A stretch of DNA of 64,000 nt from Anaerocolumna sp. AGMB13025 (GTDB lineage Bacteria > Bacillota > Clostridia > Lachnospirales > Lachnospiraceae), in NCBI RefSeq assembly GCF_029689925.1, contig NZ_CP121445.1, positions 1,419,001 to 1,483,000 on the forward strand. Reading direction: 5' to 3'. How positions within the stretch are numbered: the first letter of the stretch is position 1; each line of letters opens with the position of its first letter. Made by a program: the position numbers and the translations under genes. Below are positions 18,194 to 27,184 of the stretch, piece by piece. The notes beneath the pieces are model-generated. The model made no database searches. It was not told the DNA's origin and worked only from the letters and a program-made list of their open reading frames with translations.

Positions 18194-19064
18194 GTAAGGC
18201 AGGGTTTCTATTTAAATTACGGTACTCCCTTGGAGATTGATGATAATATCTTTTAAACGCATTGGAAAAATGCTCAACAGAGGAATAGCCTAAGTCCTGT
18301 GCAGCCCTGGTAATACTTTTTCCCGGGTCCAGTAATAGAATGATAGCGGCAGACATCCTGGCTTCTGTCTTCTTCTTTAAAAAAGTTTTGCCGTAATGAC
18401 GTTTTAACAGTCGTTCCGTCTGTCTTTTGCTTAAGCCCAGTCTAGAGGATAAGTCCTCTAAAGACAGATTGTTATACTCATATAAGAAATACTCTTCAAT
18501 AATTAAATACTTACGGTTGGATAAATCCGGATGGGTTATCGGGTTTTGACTGCTGTGTTGATTTTCATAATTACGTACCAGGTAAATGACTAACTGTTGA
18601 AGAAGAAGTTCCGTCTGTTTTATATAACCGGTAGATTTTTTATCAAGTTCAAAGAAAATCTGCTGCATCAGGGGATGGATATTCTGACTGTCCTCACCGA
18701 ACCAGAATTTCGTACTTTCAAAAATCTGCAGATAAGAACCTTGTTTTACTGTTCTTTTGTGCAGATTTTTTCTTTCAAGCTTTAGATAAATACAATATTC
18801 CGTCATTGGGTCTTCTTTATCAGGAATCTGCTCATGGACCACATGGGGTCCTGTGATATACAAGGTATTGGGCACAATATGATAAGTCACCTCATCTATT
18901 TTAACCGTACCCTGTCCATAGGGAATATAATGGATTTCATAGCTGTTATCACTGTGGCTGTGCCCTGGTATGGAACGCATAAACCGCTCATAGGCGATAT
19001 GGAGGGCATAAAAATCCAGCTGTTCCATTGAAAATTTTATATTTAGATCATTATATGAAAGCAT
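18183..19064 (-). CDS. AraC-family regulator with cupin domain
   Basis: 293 aa. The N-terminal half is cupin-like (PGHSHSDNSYEIHYIPYGQGTVKID, then LYITGPHVVHEQIP). The C-terminal AraC double HTH contains LSLEDLSSRLGLSKRQTERLLKRHYG and ITRAAQDLGYSSVEHFSNAFKRYY. GAGGTG precedes ATG at 19064. It is convergent with importer A and divergent from fucU-GH31, so it may control the latter, the former, or both. No ligand is known. Confidence 0.92.
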   Translation of the reverse strand: MLSYNDLNIKFSMEQLDFYALHIAYERFMRSIPGHSHSDNSYEIHYIPYGQGTVKIDEVTYHIVPNTLYITGPHVVHEQIPDKEDPMTEYCIYLKLERKNLHKRTVKQGSYLQIFESTKFWFGEDSQNIHPLMQQIFFELDKKSTGYIKQTELLLQQLVIYLVRNYENQHSSQNPITHPDLSNRKYLIIEEYFLYEYNNLSLEDLSSRLGLSKRQTERLLKRHYGKTFLKKKTEARMSAAIILLLDPGKSITRAAQDLGYSSVEHFSNAFKRYYHQSPREYRNLNRNPALLNL

Positions 19065-19315
19065 GATGTATCACCTCTTGTTCAGCGTAGCAAATAAGGA
19101 GAGAAGGGTCAATACAAATATGCGAAAAGGCGACATAAAAGCTATAAAAATGTCAATTAAATCTATAGTAATATAATCTGGGTCTGTTATAATTCCATTA
19201 TAAGTTGAATTTCCTGATTCTTATTATTCAATCATTTTGGAAGTGAAACAAATAAAAAATATAATATCAGAATGTATGCTGCATTCGATGTATGCTACAT
19301 CCGAAGGAGGCAAAT

Positions 19316-19756
19316 ATGTTAAAAGGAATACCACAGATTTTATCACCGGAATTATTAAAAGTATTATGTGAAATGGGTCACAGTGACCGGTTAATTATTG
19401 CAGACGGCAATTTTCCGGCAGAGTCCATGGGAAAGAAGGCGGTGGTAATCCGTTGTGACGGCCATGGAGTACCAGAAATCTTAGAGGCCATCTTAAAGGT
19501 ATTTCCATTGGATTCCTATGTGGAACATCCTGTAAATCTGATGGAAGTAATGCCTGGAGATCCGGTTAAGACACCTATCTGGGATACTTATAAGGACATT
19601 GTTTCAAAATATGATGAAAGAGGGGAAAAAGCAGTAGGAAATATCGAGCGCTTTACCTTTTATGATCAGGCAAGAGAAGTCTACTTAATTATCGCTACCA
19701 GCGAAAAGGCTCTCTATGCCAATATAATGCTGCAAAAAGGTGTAATAACCGACTAA
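19316..19756 (+). CDS. fucU: L-fucose mutarotase (RbsD/FucU family)
   Basis: 146 aa, close in length and sequence to E. coli FucU. It has ILSPELLKVLCEMGHSDRLIIADGNFP with His22 in the conserved position, FPLDSYVE, RFTFYDQA and a C-terminal LYANIMLQKGVI. FucU-type enzymes interconvert alpha and beta anomers of L-fucose (and some other pyranoses); RbsD acts on ribose. GGAGG sits 5 bp before ATG 19316. It is followed 12 bp later by a GH31 gene. With the GH95 gene at 32892 it points to fucose or a fucose-like sugar (L-galactose) in the target glycan. No fucose isomerase or kinase is in the window. Confidence 0.88.
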   Translation: MLKGIPQILSPELLKVLCEMGHSDRLIIADGNFPAESMGKKAVVIRCDGHGVPEILEAILKVFPLDSYVEHPVNLMEVMPGDPVKTPIWDTYKDIVSKYDERGEKAVGNIERFTFYDQAREVYLIIATSEKALYANIMLQKGVITD

Positions 19757-19768
19757 TTGGAGGTACCA

Positions 19769-22150
19769 ATGTTAATAGTAAATAAAAGACCGGAGAAAAA
19801 AATTACAGAGGTAAAGCGGATTCAGGATTCCCTTATCCTGTATTCAGAGGAAGGGTTAACAAAGTTGGAACCCAAAACAGCGGACATTATCCGCATTGTA
19901 TATACCCAGAGAGACACTTTCTTAAGCCAGACTAAGCCAGGGGTAGTATATGAGGAAACCTTCTCTGATTGGGATTATAAAGAGGACAGTCAGGAAATCA
20001 AGTTAAATACCGGCAGTTTGTCGGTTGTGGTAAATAAAAATACCGCATCCCTTAAGTATTATGACTGCAAGGGTAAGCTTCTCCTTGGTGAACGGGAGTA
20101 TGAAAGCAAGAATTTAGAGGAATTTGATTCCTTTCAGATGGTGCTTGATGAAAATACAAAGGTGGAACGAATTGTAACCCCCGATGGAATAAAAGAAGTA
20201 GTGAAAGAAGCATCAAAAGTATTTGACCGGAAGCTTTACAGAACCAGACTGTATTTGAACTGGCAGGAAGAGGAAGCCCTTTATGGTTTGGGTCAGCACG
20301 AAGAAGGGTATCTGAATCTGCGTGGTACCACGGTTTATGTGCATCAGGCGAACAAAAAAATCGGTATTCCGGTTCTGATATCAAGTTTAGGTTATGGCAT
20401 TTTAATGGATACTTACAGCCCTATGATATTTAATGATACCAATGCAGGTTCCTATCTTTATACGGAGGCGGATGAGGAGCTGGATTATTACTTTATCCAT
20501 GGCGGTAATATGGACGGAGTGGTACGTGGTTACCGTAAGTTAACGGGAAAAGCCGTAATGCTGCCAAAGTGGGCCTTTGGTTTTATCCAGTCTCAGGAGA
20601 GATACGAAACTGCGGAAGAATTAAAGAATATTGTAGCAGAACACAGAAACAGAAAAGTAGGTCTTGACGGTATTGTTCTTGACTGGTGTTCCTGGGAAGG
20701 CGAATTATGGGGACAAAAGACCTTTGATCAGGAAAGATTCCCAGATCCGGCGGACATGATGGAACAGCTGCATGAGAATCATGCCAATCTGATGCTGTCT
20801 ATCTGGCCCAATATGAGTAAGGATTGTGAGAATTATAAGGAATTTGAAAAAGAACAGCTGCTGTTACCAGCCAGCAGTATTTACGACCCTTTTCTTGAAG
20901 AAGGCAGGAAGCTTTATTGGAAACAGGCTAAGGAAGGTTTATTCCGTCATGGTATTGACGCCTGGTGGTGTGATTCCAGTGAACCCTTTACACCGGAATG
21001 GAACCATATGGGTAGACCCGAACCAAGTACCATGTACCATGAATTTTATGATACTGCCAGCCAGTACATGAAGGCGGAACTTACGAATTCCTATGGGTTA
21101 TTCCACGCCAGAGCCATATATGAAGGACAGCGTGGCGAAACGGAGGAAAAAAGGGTTTTAAACCTTACCAGGAACGGTTATATAGGACAGCAAAGATACG
21201 GAGCAGTTTTGTGGTCGGGAGACATCTCGGCGGACTGGACCACGATGAAACGCCAGATTGCTGCCGGACTAAATTTTTGTGCCAGTGGAATTCCTTACTG
21301 GACCCTGGACATTGGTGCTTTTTTTGTGAAAAAAGGGGTACAGTGGTTCTGGGATGGTGACTATGAGTTGGGTTATGAAGATCTTGGATACCGTGAATTA
21401 TTCACCAGATGGTTTCAGTATGGCTGTTTCCTGCCCATATTCCGAAGTCATGGTACGGATTTTAGAAGGGAACTTTGGAACTTTGGAGAACCAGGCAGTA
21501 TGTTTTATGATGCTCTCATAAAGATGAACCAGTTAAGATACCGTCTGATGCCCTATATTTATTCCCTTGCCGCTAAGGTTTGGAGAGAAGATTATACCAT
21601 GTTTCGCCTCCTTGCCTTTGATTTTCCTCAGGATGCAAAGGTAAAAGATATTGACGACCAGTTCTTATTCGGAGACAGTCTGATGATTTGTCCCGTAACC
21701 CAGCCCATGTATTATGATAAGAATTCTATACCGGTTGAAAATGCAGAAAAGACAAGACAGGTCTATCTTCCGGAGGGAACAGACTGGTATGATTTCTGGA
21801 CAGAACGGTATTATGAAGGCGGTCAGATCATTACTGCTGCCGCACCCATAGATATTATTCCGGTTTATGTAAAAGCAGGAAGTATTATACCAATGTCCAT
21901 TCCGATGCAGTATGTGGATGAAATACCGGATGCACCGGTTAACGTATGTGTTTATCCTGGCAGGGATGCAGAGTATTTCCTTTACGAAGATGAAGGCAAC
22001 AGTTACCGTTATGAAAAAGGTGAATACTCCATAACAAAGATGACCTGGTCAGAGGAAAGCAAGGAACTTAAAATAAGTGAACCGTCTGGAAGTTATCCTG
22101 GTATGGTAAAGAACAGAATATACGAAGTAAAAGTAGTATCAAACAGATAA
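19769..22150 (+). CDS. GH31 alpha-glycosidase (alpha-xylosidase-like)
   Basis: 793 aa, family 31. The nucleophile Asp is in WWCDSSEPF (about D402) and the acid/base Asp in LWSGDISADW (about D485). LDWCSWEGELWGQKTFDQERFPDP and TLDIGAFF are in the expected places. The WWCDSSEP form and longer N-terminal domain resemble xyloglucan-type alpha-xylosidases and differ clearly from the shorter GH31 at 8803. TTGGAGG precedes ATG 19769. It shares a transcript with fucU (12-bp gap). There is no signal peptide, so it works on imported oligosaccharides. Substrate (xyloglucan oligosaccharide or a fucose-linked glycan) is inferred from context. Confidence 0.88.
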   Translation: MLIVNKRPEKKITEVKRIQDSLILYSEEGLTKLEPKTADIIRIVYTQRDTFLSQTKPGVVYEETFSDWDYKEDSQEIKLNTGSLSVVVNKNTASLKYYDCKGKLLLGEREYESKNLEEFDSFQMVLDENTKVERIVTPDGIKEVVKEASKVFDRKLYRTRLYLNWQEEEALYGLGQHEEGYLNLRGTTVYVHQANKKIGIPVLISSLGYGILMDTYSPMIFNDTNAGSYLYTEADEELDYYFIHGGNMDGVVRGYRKLTGKAVMLPKWAFGFIQSQERYETAEELKNIVAEHRNRKVGLDGIVLDWCSWEGELWGQKTFDQERFPDPADMMEQLHENHANLMLSIWPNMSKDCENYKEFEKEQLLLPASSIYDPFLEEGRKLYWKQAKEGLFRHGIDAWWCDSSEPFTPEWNHMGRPEPSTMYHEFYDTASQYMKAELTNSYGLFHARAIYEGQRGETEEKRVLNLTRNGYIGQQRYGAVLWSGDISADWTTMKRQIAAGLNFCASGIPYWTLDIGAFFVKKGVQWFWDGDYELGYEDLGYRELFTRWFQYGCFLPIFRSHGTDFRRELWNFGEPGSMFYDALIKMNQLRYRLMPYIYSLAAKVWREDYTMFRLLAFDFPQDAKVKDIDDQFLFGDSLMICPVTQPMYYDKNSIPVENAEKTRQVYLPEGTDWYDFWTERYYEGGQIITAAAPIDIIPVYVKAGSIIPMSIPMQYVDEIPDAPVNVCVYPGRDAEYFLYEDEGNSYRYEKGEYSITKMTWSEESKELKISEPSGSYPGMVKNRIYEVKVVSNR

Positions 22151-22327
22151 TTTATATAATAATTGAAAGTTCTTAAAAATTGTATATAATAAAATAAGTA
22201 TTGAATATACATGTTTGTATGATTTTATGTAATAATAGTGGATGAACGGATGGAAATCAGCTCGGGGGATATAAGAAACGATGCGGTGACATGAAGTTAT
22301 GACACTATTAATTTATAACAATAAATC

Positions 22328-22445
22328 GGGGTTGTTGCATTATAGTTAATAGGAAATAAGATGATATGTGGCTGACTATTAAAATGCCGTTAGGAAACAG
22401 TCATGGAATCTATCTCCTTTACTTTTTTGCAGCACCTCTTTTTAT
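22328..22445 (+). terminator. Distant-arm hairpin after fucU-GH31
   Basis: GGGGTTGTTGCA (22328-22339) and TGCAGCACCTC (22428-22438) pair imperfectly, with wobbles. A T-rich run follows (22439-22444). This is a weak member of the GGCTGYYGCAAAAT family and may end the fucU-GH31 transcript. The rest of the 343-bp gap before 22494 shows nothing I recognise. Confidence 0.45.
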
Positions 22446-22493
22446 TTCTATTTACATAATTCAAAAATAATATTTCTCATAAGGAGACCTGTT

Positions 22494-24836
22494 ATGAAGC
22501 AAAATGGAAAAAGAACTTTTAAATTATTTAGAAAATCGAAGGCCCATACCATTTTGTATCAATTTATGGTGACGTATTTTATTGTATTATTTATTCCTTT
22601 ATTCATCTGTAGCGGTTATTATGTAAGAATGATTTCGGTTATTGGCAATGACGATATTCAGGCCAGGAAAACAGAGCTAAAACATGCTGCGGTTCTAGTA
22701 GATACGATGCTGAATGAAGTTTCTTATTTAGGAGACAGTCTTGCCACCAATACGGGTGTCAATAGCTTTAAGAGAATGTCCACAGCTTTTGATGGTCCGA
22801 ATTCTTATAAGGTATATGAATTGCATGCCATGCTGCCGGACCTGTATGCTATTAATCAGTCGATATTTGATTATTATATCTTTTTTGATAAAAGTGAAAC
22901 AGTAGTAAATAGACAGATTGCCTATACATACAAGGACTTTTATGACCTTTATCTTAAGGAAGACAGGTATGAAAGTTACGAGGACTGGTACCGGCATATG
23001 AAAGAGGACAATGTGGTTTACGGATTAAGTCCAATGGAAGCGTATACGTTTAAAACCAAAACCTCTATAAATATGATTGCCTATACGAGACCAATGATTT
23101 ACGGGGATTATAACGGCAAAAGCAGGATACAGATCCTGTTTAAGGATACGGTATTAGAAACCTTAATGCCGGCAAGAGCTGAGAATAGTATACAATTTAT
23201 AAAAGATTTTCATGGAAGGCTTTTGTATTATAAAGCCCAGGGTGAGCCAAAACAAGTGGACAGAAAAGAAGTAAGCCATAGGGTTGAAACGGTCATTACC
23301 CAAAATAAGAACCCTGAGAATCAGACAGTTCTGCTTGACAAAGAAAAATATCTGGTAATCCGGTATGCCTCAGACAAATCCGGACTGGAATATTATATGC
23401 TGCAGCCAATGGTGGCAGTTAACAGCAGGAGCATGTATAGTATATTCGTGCTGGCTGTTTTTATTTTTGTTGCTATTACGGTGGGAATTATATTGAGCTA
23501 TTATATGTCAAAGAGAAGTGCTACCCCCATTAATGATATTATGAAAGAAGTTTCCCACACTACAGAACAATTTAAAGGCCATCAGGCAGTATTTTTAAGT
23601 TTAAAAGAGACGTTTAATCATCTGGTAAATACCAATACCGATATGGCACGGGTGATTGAAAGCCAGAAGCCGTTTTTGAGAAATGCTTTTTTTAACCGAT
23701 TGTTATACGGAAATTTCACCACGGAGGAAGAGGCGTCCATCATAGCAGATAATATTGGGTTGCCCCACAAAGACAGAGTCTTTGACATTCTGATATTCCG
23801 CTTCAATACAGAAATAGATAAAATAGTAGAAGCTGATCTAAAACTGATTAACTCTTGTATTCTTTCACTGATTGAAGTATTAAAAACAATAATACCGGAC
23901 AGCCTTTATACGAATATTGACGGTAATCAGGTAGTACTGCTCTTAAGTATTGATAAGAAATACAGCGGATATTTTAAAGAAGAAGCAGAACAAAAGATTA
24001 AGAATATCAAGGAGACCATGCCTGCGAATGTCTCAGAGCAGTTCTTTGTATATGGTGGTAATGAGGTGGAGAGCTTAACCGAACTGAAGGACTCCTACAA
24101 CAATGCAGTATATATGTTCCAGAATGAAAACGGACAGATTGATAATACCGTTATCTGGTATATTAATAATTTTGTAAATATACCGTCCTATCCGCCCCAG
24201 GATTTTTCTCTTAAACTTATGCATTATGTAATGGCAGGGGATAATGAGGGACTTCATGATGCCTTGGAGGATGTTATCAAGAAGTATTTTATTGAGAACA
24301 ATCTGCCGGTTTACCTCCAGCATATGCTTTTAAATGAATTGCAGACCGCACTATTTCGTATCATCCGCCGGATTGGGGCAGATGAATCGGAATATCGTAC
24401 CTATTATAATAAACTAGAGGAAAATAGCAATGCGACCCTGCTAAATCAGATTACCCTTACCTTAAACCTCTACCGGACAGTATGTAAGGGGGTTGGCGAT
24501 AAGAAAAAACTTAAGGATACCTCTGCTATTACAACTTCCATCGCTTCTTATATTGATATAAATTACGGTGATAAAAACCTGTCTCTTACCAGCGTAGCAG
24601 ATCTATTCAGTATTAGTGAACCTTATTTATCCAGTATATTTAAGCAGTCCCTGGGAATTAATTTTTCTACCTATATGGAAGGAATAAGAATAGATAAGGC
24701 AAAGGAATTTTTAGAAAAGACCAATCTGTCTATTGGAGAAATTTCTGAGAATGTAGGTTACGGTTCTGTTAATTCTTTCTGCCGGGCTTTTAAGCGGGTA
24801 ACAGGAATCAGCGCTTCCGAGTACAGAAAAAAATAA
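22494..24836 (+). CDS. Membrane-anchored AraC-family regulator
   Basis: 780 aa. A transmembrane segment at about residues 20-42 and another at about 318-340 (YSIFVLAVFIFVAITVGIIL) flank an extracellular sensor-like region. A middle cytoplasmic region of about 300 residues follows, then an AraC double HTH at the end (LSLTSVADLFSISEPYLSSIFKQSL, ISENVGYGSVNSFCRAFKRVTG). This one-component architecture, kinase-like sensor plus AraC domain, is common in clostridial and Bacillus sugar loci. AAGGAGA precedes ATG 22494. The likely target is importer B or fucU-GH31. It is followed 18 bp later by the thioredoxin/CcdA-like fusion gene. Confidence 0.9.
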   Translation: MKQNGKRTFKLFRKSKAHTILYQFMVTYFIVLFIPLFICSGYYVRMISVIGNDDIQARKTELKHAAVLVDTMLNEVSYLGDSLATNTGVNSFKRMSTAFDGPNSYKVYELHAMLPDLYAINQSIFDYYIFFDKSETVVNRQIAYTYKDFYDLYLKEDRYESYEDWYRHMKEDNVVYGLSPMEAYTFKTKTSINMIAYTRPMIYGDYNGKSRIQILFKDTVLETLMPARAENSIQFIKDFHGRLLYYKAQGEPKQVDRKEVSHRVETVITQNKNPENQTVLLDKEKYLVIRYASDKSGLEYYMLQPMVAVNSRSMYSIFVLAVFIFVAITVGIILSYYMSKRSATPINDIMKEVSHTTEQFKGHQAVFLSLKETFNHLVNTNTDMARVIESQKPFLRNAFFNRLLYGNFTTEEEASIIADNIGLPHKDRVFDILIFRFNTEIDKIVEADLKLINSCILSLIEVLKTIIPDSLYTNIDGNQVVLLLSIDKKYSGYFKEEAEQKIKNIKETMPANVSEQFFVYGGNEVESLTELKDSYNNAVYMFQNENGQIDNTVIWYINNFVNIPSYPPQDFSLKLMHYVMAGDNEGLHDALEDVIKKYFIENNLPVYLQHMLLNELQTALFRIIRRIGADESEYRTYYNKLEENSNATLLNQITLTLNLYRTVCKGVGDKKKLKDTSAITTSIASYIDINYGDKNLSLTSVADLFSISEPYLSSIFKQSLGINFSTYMEGIRIDKAKEFLEKTNLSIGEISENVGYGSVNSFCRAFKRVTGISASEYRKK

Positions 24837-24854
24837 GGAATGAGAGGGTTAGGA

Positions 24855-26645
24855 ATGGATAAAAACAAGAAATTAGTATGGAGCGTTATCCTTGTTGCAG
24901 TACTTTGTCTGTCTGTTCTGTTGTTTCGGTTTAACTTCCTAAAAACGCAGGTTGATGGTAAGGAGGTAGCCAAGAACAGTTCCGGTAAGATTAAAGTGGA
25001 ACTGTTCTATAATGGTCCTTGTGAATCCTGTAAGGAGAATGAAAAATTTGATAAAACGATCAGAGAAAATATCTTAAAGTTAAACCCGGATGTTGACATA
25101 ACCTGTATTGCCTATAATGTATTTAAAGAACAAGATAAAGAATATACGGATAAGCGTATCAAAACCCTGAACATATCTGAATTGGATGCCAAGGTACCTT
25201 TTGCTTTGATGGAGGGGAAAATTTATGGGGGTAGTTATGAGGAAATTGGCAGTCAGCTCGGCAGGGTCATAAGTGAGCAAATCAGTCAGGAGTTAGATGA
25301 CGATATAGATAAAGACAACGAAATAAATAAGGATACAAGCGAAGACATAAGCAAGGATGCAAGCGAAGATATAAGCAAGGATGCAAGCGAAGACATAAGC
25401 AAGGATACAAGTGAAGATATAAACAAGGATACAAGTGAAGACATAAACAAGGATATAAGTGAAGATATAAACAAGGATACAAGTGAAGATATAAATAAGG
25501 ATACTAATGAAGATACAAGTAAGGATAAGGATGTCAGGAGCATGATTGAGAATGCTGATCCTAGTGATAGTATTCTTTTACTCTTTACAACATATTCCTG
25601 TGACAGCTGTGCACAAGTAAAAAATTTTATTCAAAACAATGTAAAAACCGAATATATAATGAAGAAAGAACAGGGTAATACAGTATCAAAAGTAAAACTT
25701 ATTGAGTGTAATATATTGGATTCAGGGAATTTGGAATTGCTGAATGCACTGATGAAGCAATATGAAGTTCCAGGAGACAAACAGCAGGTTCCTCTTGTAT
25801 TTTATCAGAATGGTTTCCTGTCAGGAGAGGCTGCGATCAAAGATAATCTGGTAAAGGTAATTGAAAATGGCAGTGCCATGGGCTTTTCAAGGACAGCGTT
25901 AGAACCCTCCGGAGGAAAGGATAAAATAGGGGGAAAGGATTTATTAAGGCTTGGGGCTACCGGGTTGTTAAATGGACTAAATCCCTGCGCTGCCTCCATG
26001 TTATTAATGGTTTTATCCCTGCTTTTAATGTCCGGAAGAGATTTTATAAAAGGAAGTCTCAGTTATATGGCTGGAAAGATACTTGCTTATCTGGTTATGG
26101 GAATGGGAGCATTTTTTGTTTTCAGTGTAATTAAGGAAGTTTATTTTACCCGTATAGAACAAATCCTGACCCTGTGTTTTGCAATGTTAGCGCTGGTTTT
26201 GAGTATATTAAACTTTATTGATTTCTGGAATGCAAGAAAAAAGAATTACGGCAGAATTATTGTACAGCTACCTAAAAAGCTAAGGCACTTTAATCATACT
26301 GTTATTAATAAACTTGGGAATATACCAAGAACGTTTTTGCTGCCGGTGCTGTTTATGCTTGGCGTGGTGATATCGGCAGGTGAATTCTTTTGTACGGGAC
26401 AGCTCTATGCGGCGTCCATATTATACATGGTAAATGAGAAACAGGAGATGACCTTTATCGTGTTCTGGATGCTTTTGATCTATGTTCTGGCTATGTGCAT
26501 ACCTCAGGGAATTATTATCTTTATTATAAATAAAAGCAGGAATCTGCTGGCGGTATCCAGATTCACTCTACAGGGAATGCCTGCAGTTAAATTAATATAT
26601 GGATTTCTATTCCTGCTGTTATTTATACTTTTATTATTTTTCTGA
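24855..26645 (+). CDS. Double-thioredoxin/CcdA-like transmembrane fusion
   Basis: 596 aa. The order is: N-terminal membrane anchor (about 6-24); a thioredoxin-like domain with CESC (C56/C59); an acidic/basic octapeptide repeat linker (157-220); a second thioredoxin-like domain with CDSC (C249/C252); and a DsbD/CcdA-like membrane domain of about six helices with GLNPCAASM (C378) and EFFCTGQ (C513). The CcdA class moves electrons from cytoplasmic thioredoxin across the membrane to extracytoplasmic partners. Here the two outer carriers seem fused in one chain. GAGAGGG precedes ATG 24855; the ATG at 24840 has no spacer to its ribosome site. Placement next to sugar regulators is unexplained. The last 12 bp overlap a convergent small gene. 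Confidence 0.8.
   Translation: MDKNKKLVWSVILVAVLCLSVLLFRFNFLKTQVDGKEVAKNSSGKIKVELFYNGPCESCKENEKFDKTIRENILKLNPDVDITCIAYNVFKEQDKEYTDKRIKTLNISELDAKVPFALMEGKIYGGSYEEIGSQLGRVISEQISQELDDDIDKDNEINKDTSEDISKDASEDISKDASEDISKDTSEDINKDTSEDINKDISEDINKDTSEDINKDTNEDTSKDKDVRSMIENADPSDSILLLFTTYSCDSCAQVKNFIQNNVKTEYIMKKEQGNTVSKVKLIECNILDSGNLELLNALMKQYEVPGDKQQVPLVFYQNGFLSGEAAIKDNLVKVIENGSAMGFSRTALEPSGGKDKIGGKDLLRLGATGLLNGLNPCAASMLLMVLSLLLMSGRDFIKGSLSYMAGKILAYLVMGMGAFFVFSVIKEVYFTRIEQILTLCFAMLALVLSILNFIDFWNARKKNYGRIIVQLPKKLRHFNHTVINKLGNIPRTFLLPVLFMLGVVISAGEFFCTGQLYAASILYMVNEKQEMTFIVFWMLLIYVLAMCIPQGIIIFIINKSRNLLAVSRFTLQGMPAVKLIYGFLFLLLFILLLFF
25323..25514 (+). repeat. In-frame 24-bp minisatellite
   Basis: Eight tandem 24-bp units encode I(N/S)KD(T/A/I)(S/N)ED, with degenerate partial units on each side. 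The unit keeps frame, so copy-number change alters only linker length. It joins the two thioredoxin-like domains of the surrounding gene. Confidence 0.92.
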
Positions 26646-26945
26646 AAATTCTACCCGGCTTATCAGTGAAAACCCGGTCATAGCGGTTAACGTATCCAGC
26701 CACTGGGGCGGTACGGATAAAAAATTACGATTCAGACCGGCTTCTAATTCTGCCAGTAACCGGACCCTGACTGCATCCCTATGGATATAGCAGGGTTCCG
26801 GGTCATTAAAAAAATCAATGCTTTTTTCGATAATAATATTCTCTGATAAAGGAAGATCATCCCATCTCCCCTGATAAATCACGCAGTCGTCACTGTAAAT
26901 ATCAATATGCATTTTTTTCTTTTTCTCTTTTTTTAATGTAAACAT
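26634..26945 (-). CDS. Small conserved-looking protein of unknown function
   Basis: 103 aa, Lys-rich at the N-terminus (KKEKKKK), then IDIYSDDCVIYQGRWDDLPL and IEKSIDFFNDPEPCYIHRDAVRVRL. No signal peptide, membrane segment or domain I recognise. It is called because a clear AAAGGTGGT sits 5 bases before ATG at 26945, codon choice looks coding, and it fills the space downstream of the fusion gene on the opposite strand with a 12-bp tail overlap. Function unknown. Confidence 0.65.
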   Translation of the reverse strand: MFTLKKEKKKKMHIDIYSDDCVIYQGRWDDLPLSENIIIEKSIDFFNDPEPCYIHRDAVRVRLLAELEAGLNRNFLSVPPQWLDTLTAMTGFSLISRVEFSEK

Positions 26946-27184
26946 ACGAAACCACCTTTTTTTAACTGTCTCAGATTTTTATTCCGTTCTATATTTTGCT
27001 TTTGATGGGACCTGATGCAGTAATTATATCATTTAAAACCCTCTTTAGCAAGTCAGCCAAATGTCATGAAAGCCTTGAAAACAGCGGGTTCTTAAAATAT
27101 GAATAGTGGAAAAAAAGTATTGTATATATATTTTTGGCCGGTAGTGTGCAATGATGGAAAAAAGAAAAGGAAGAGGTGAACGAA

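Noticed and set aside
25282-25543. Minus-strand repetitive frames encoding Leu/Ser- or Cys/Leu-rich peptides
   Set aside because: They are read-throughs of the 24-bp minisatellite in the opposite direction.
27000-27175. Catabolite-control (cre) site before importer B
   Set aside because: TGAAAGCCTTGAAAACA only partly resembles the consensus and lacks the central CG and symmetry.
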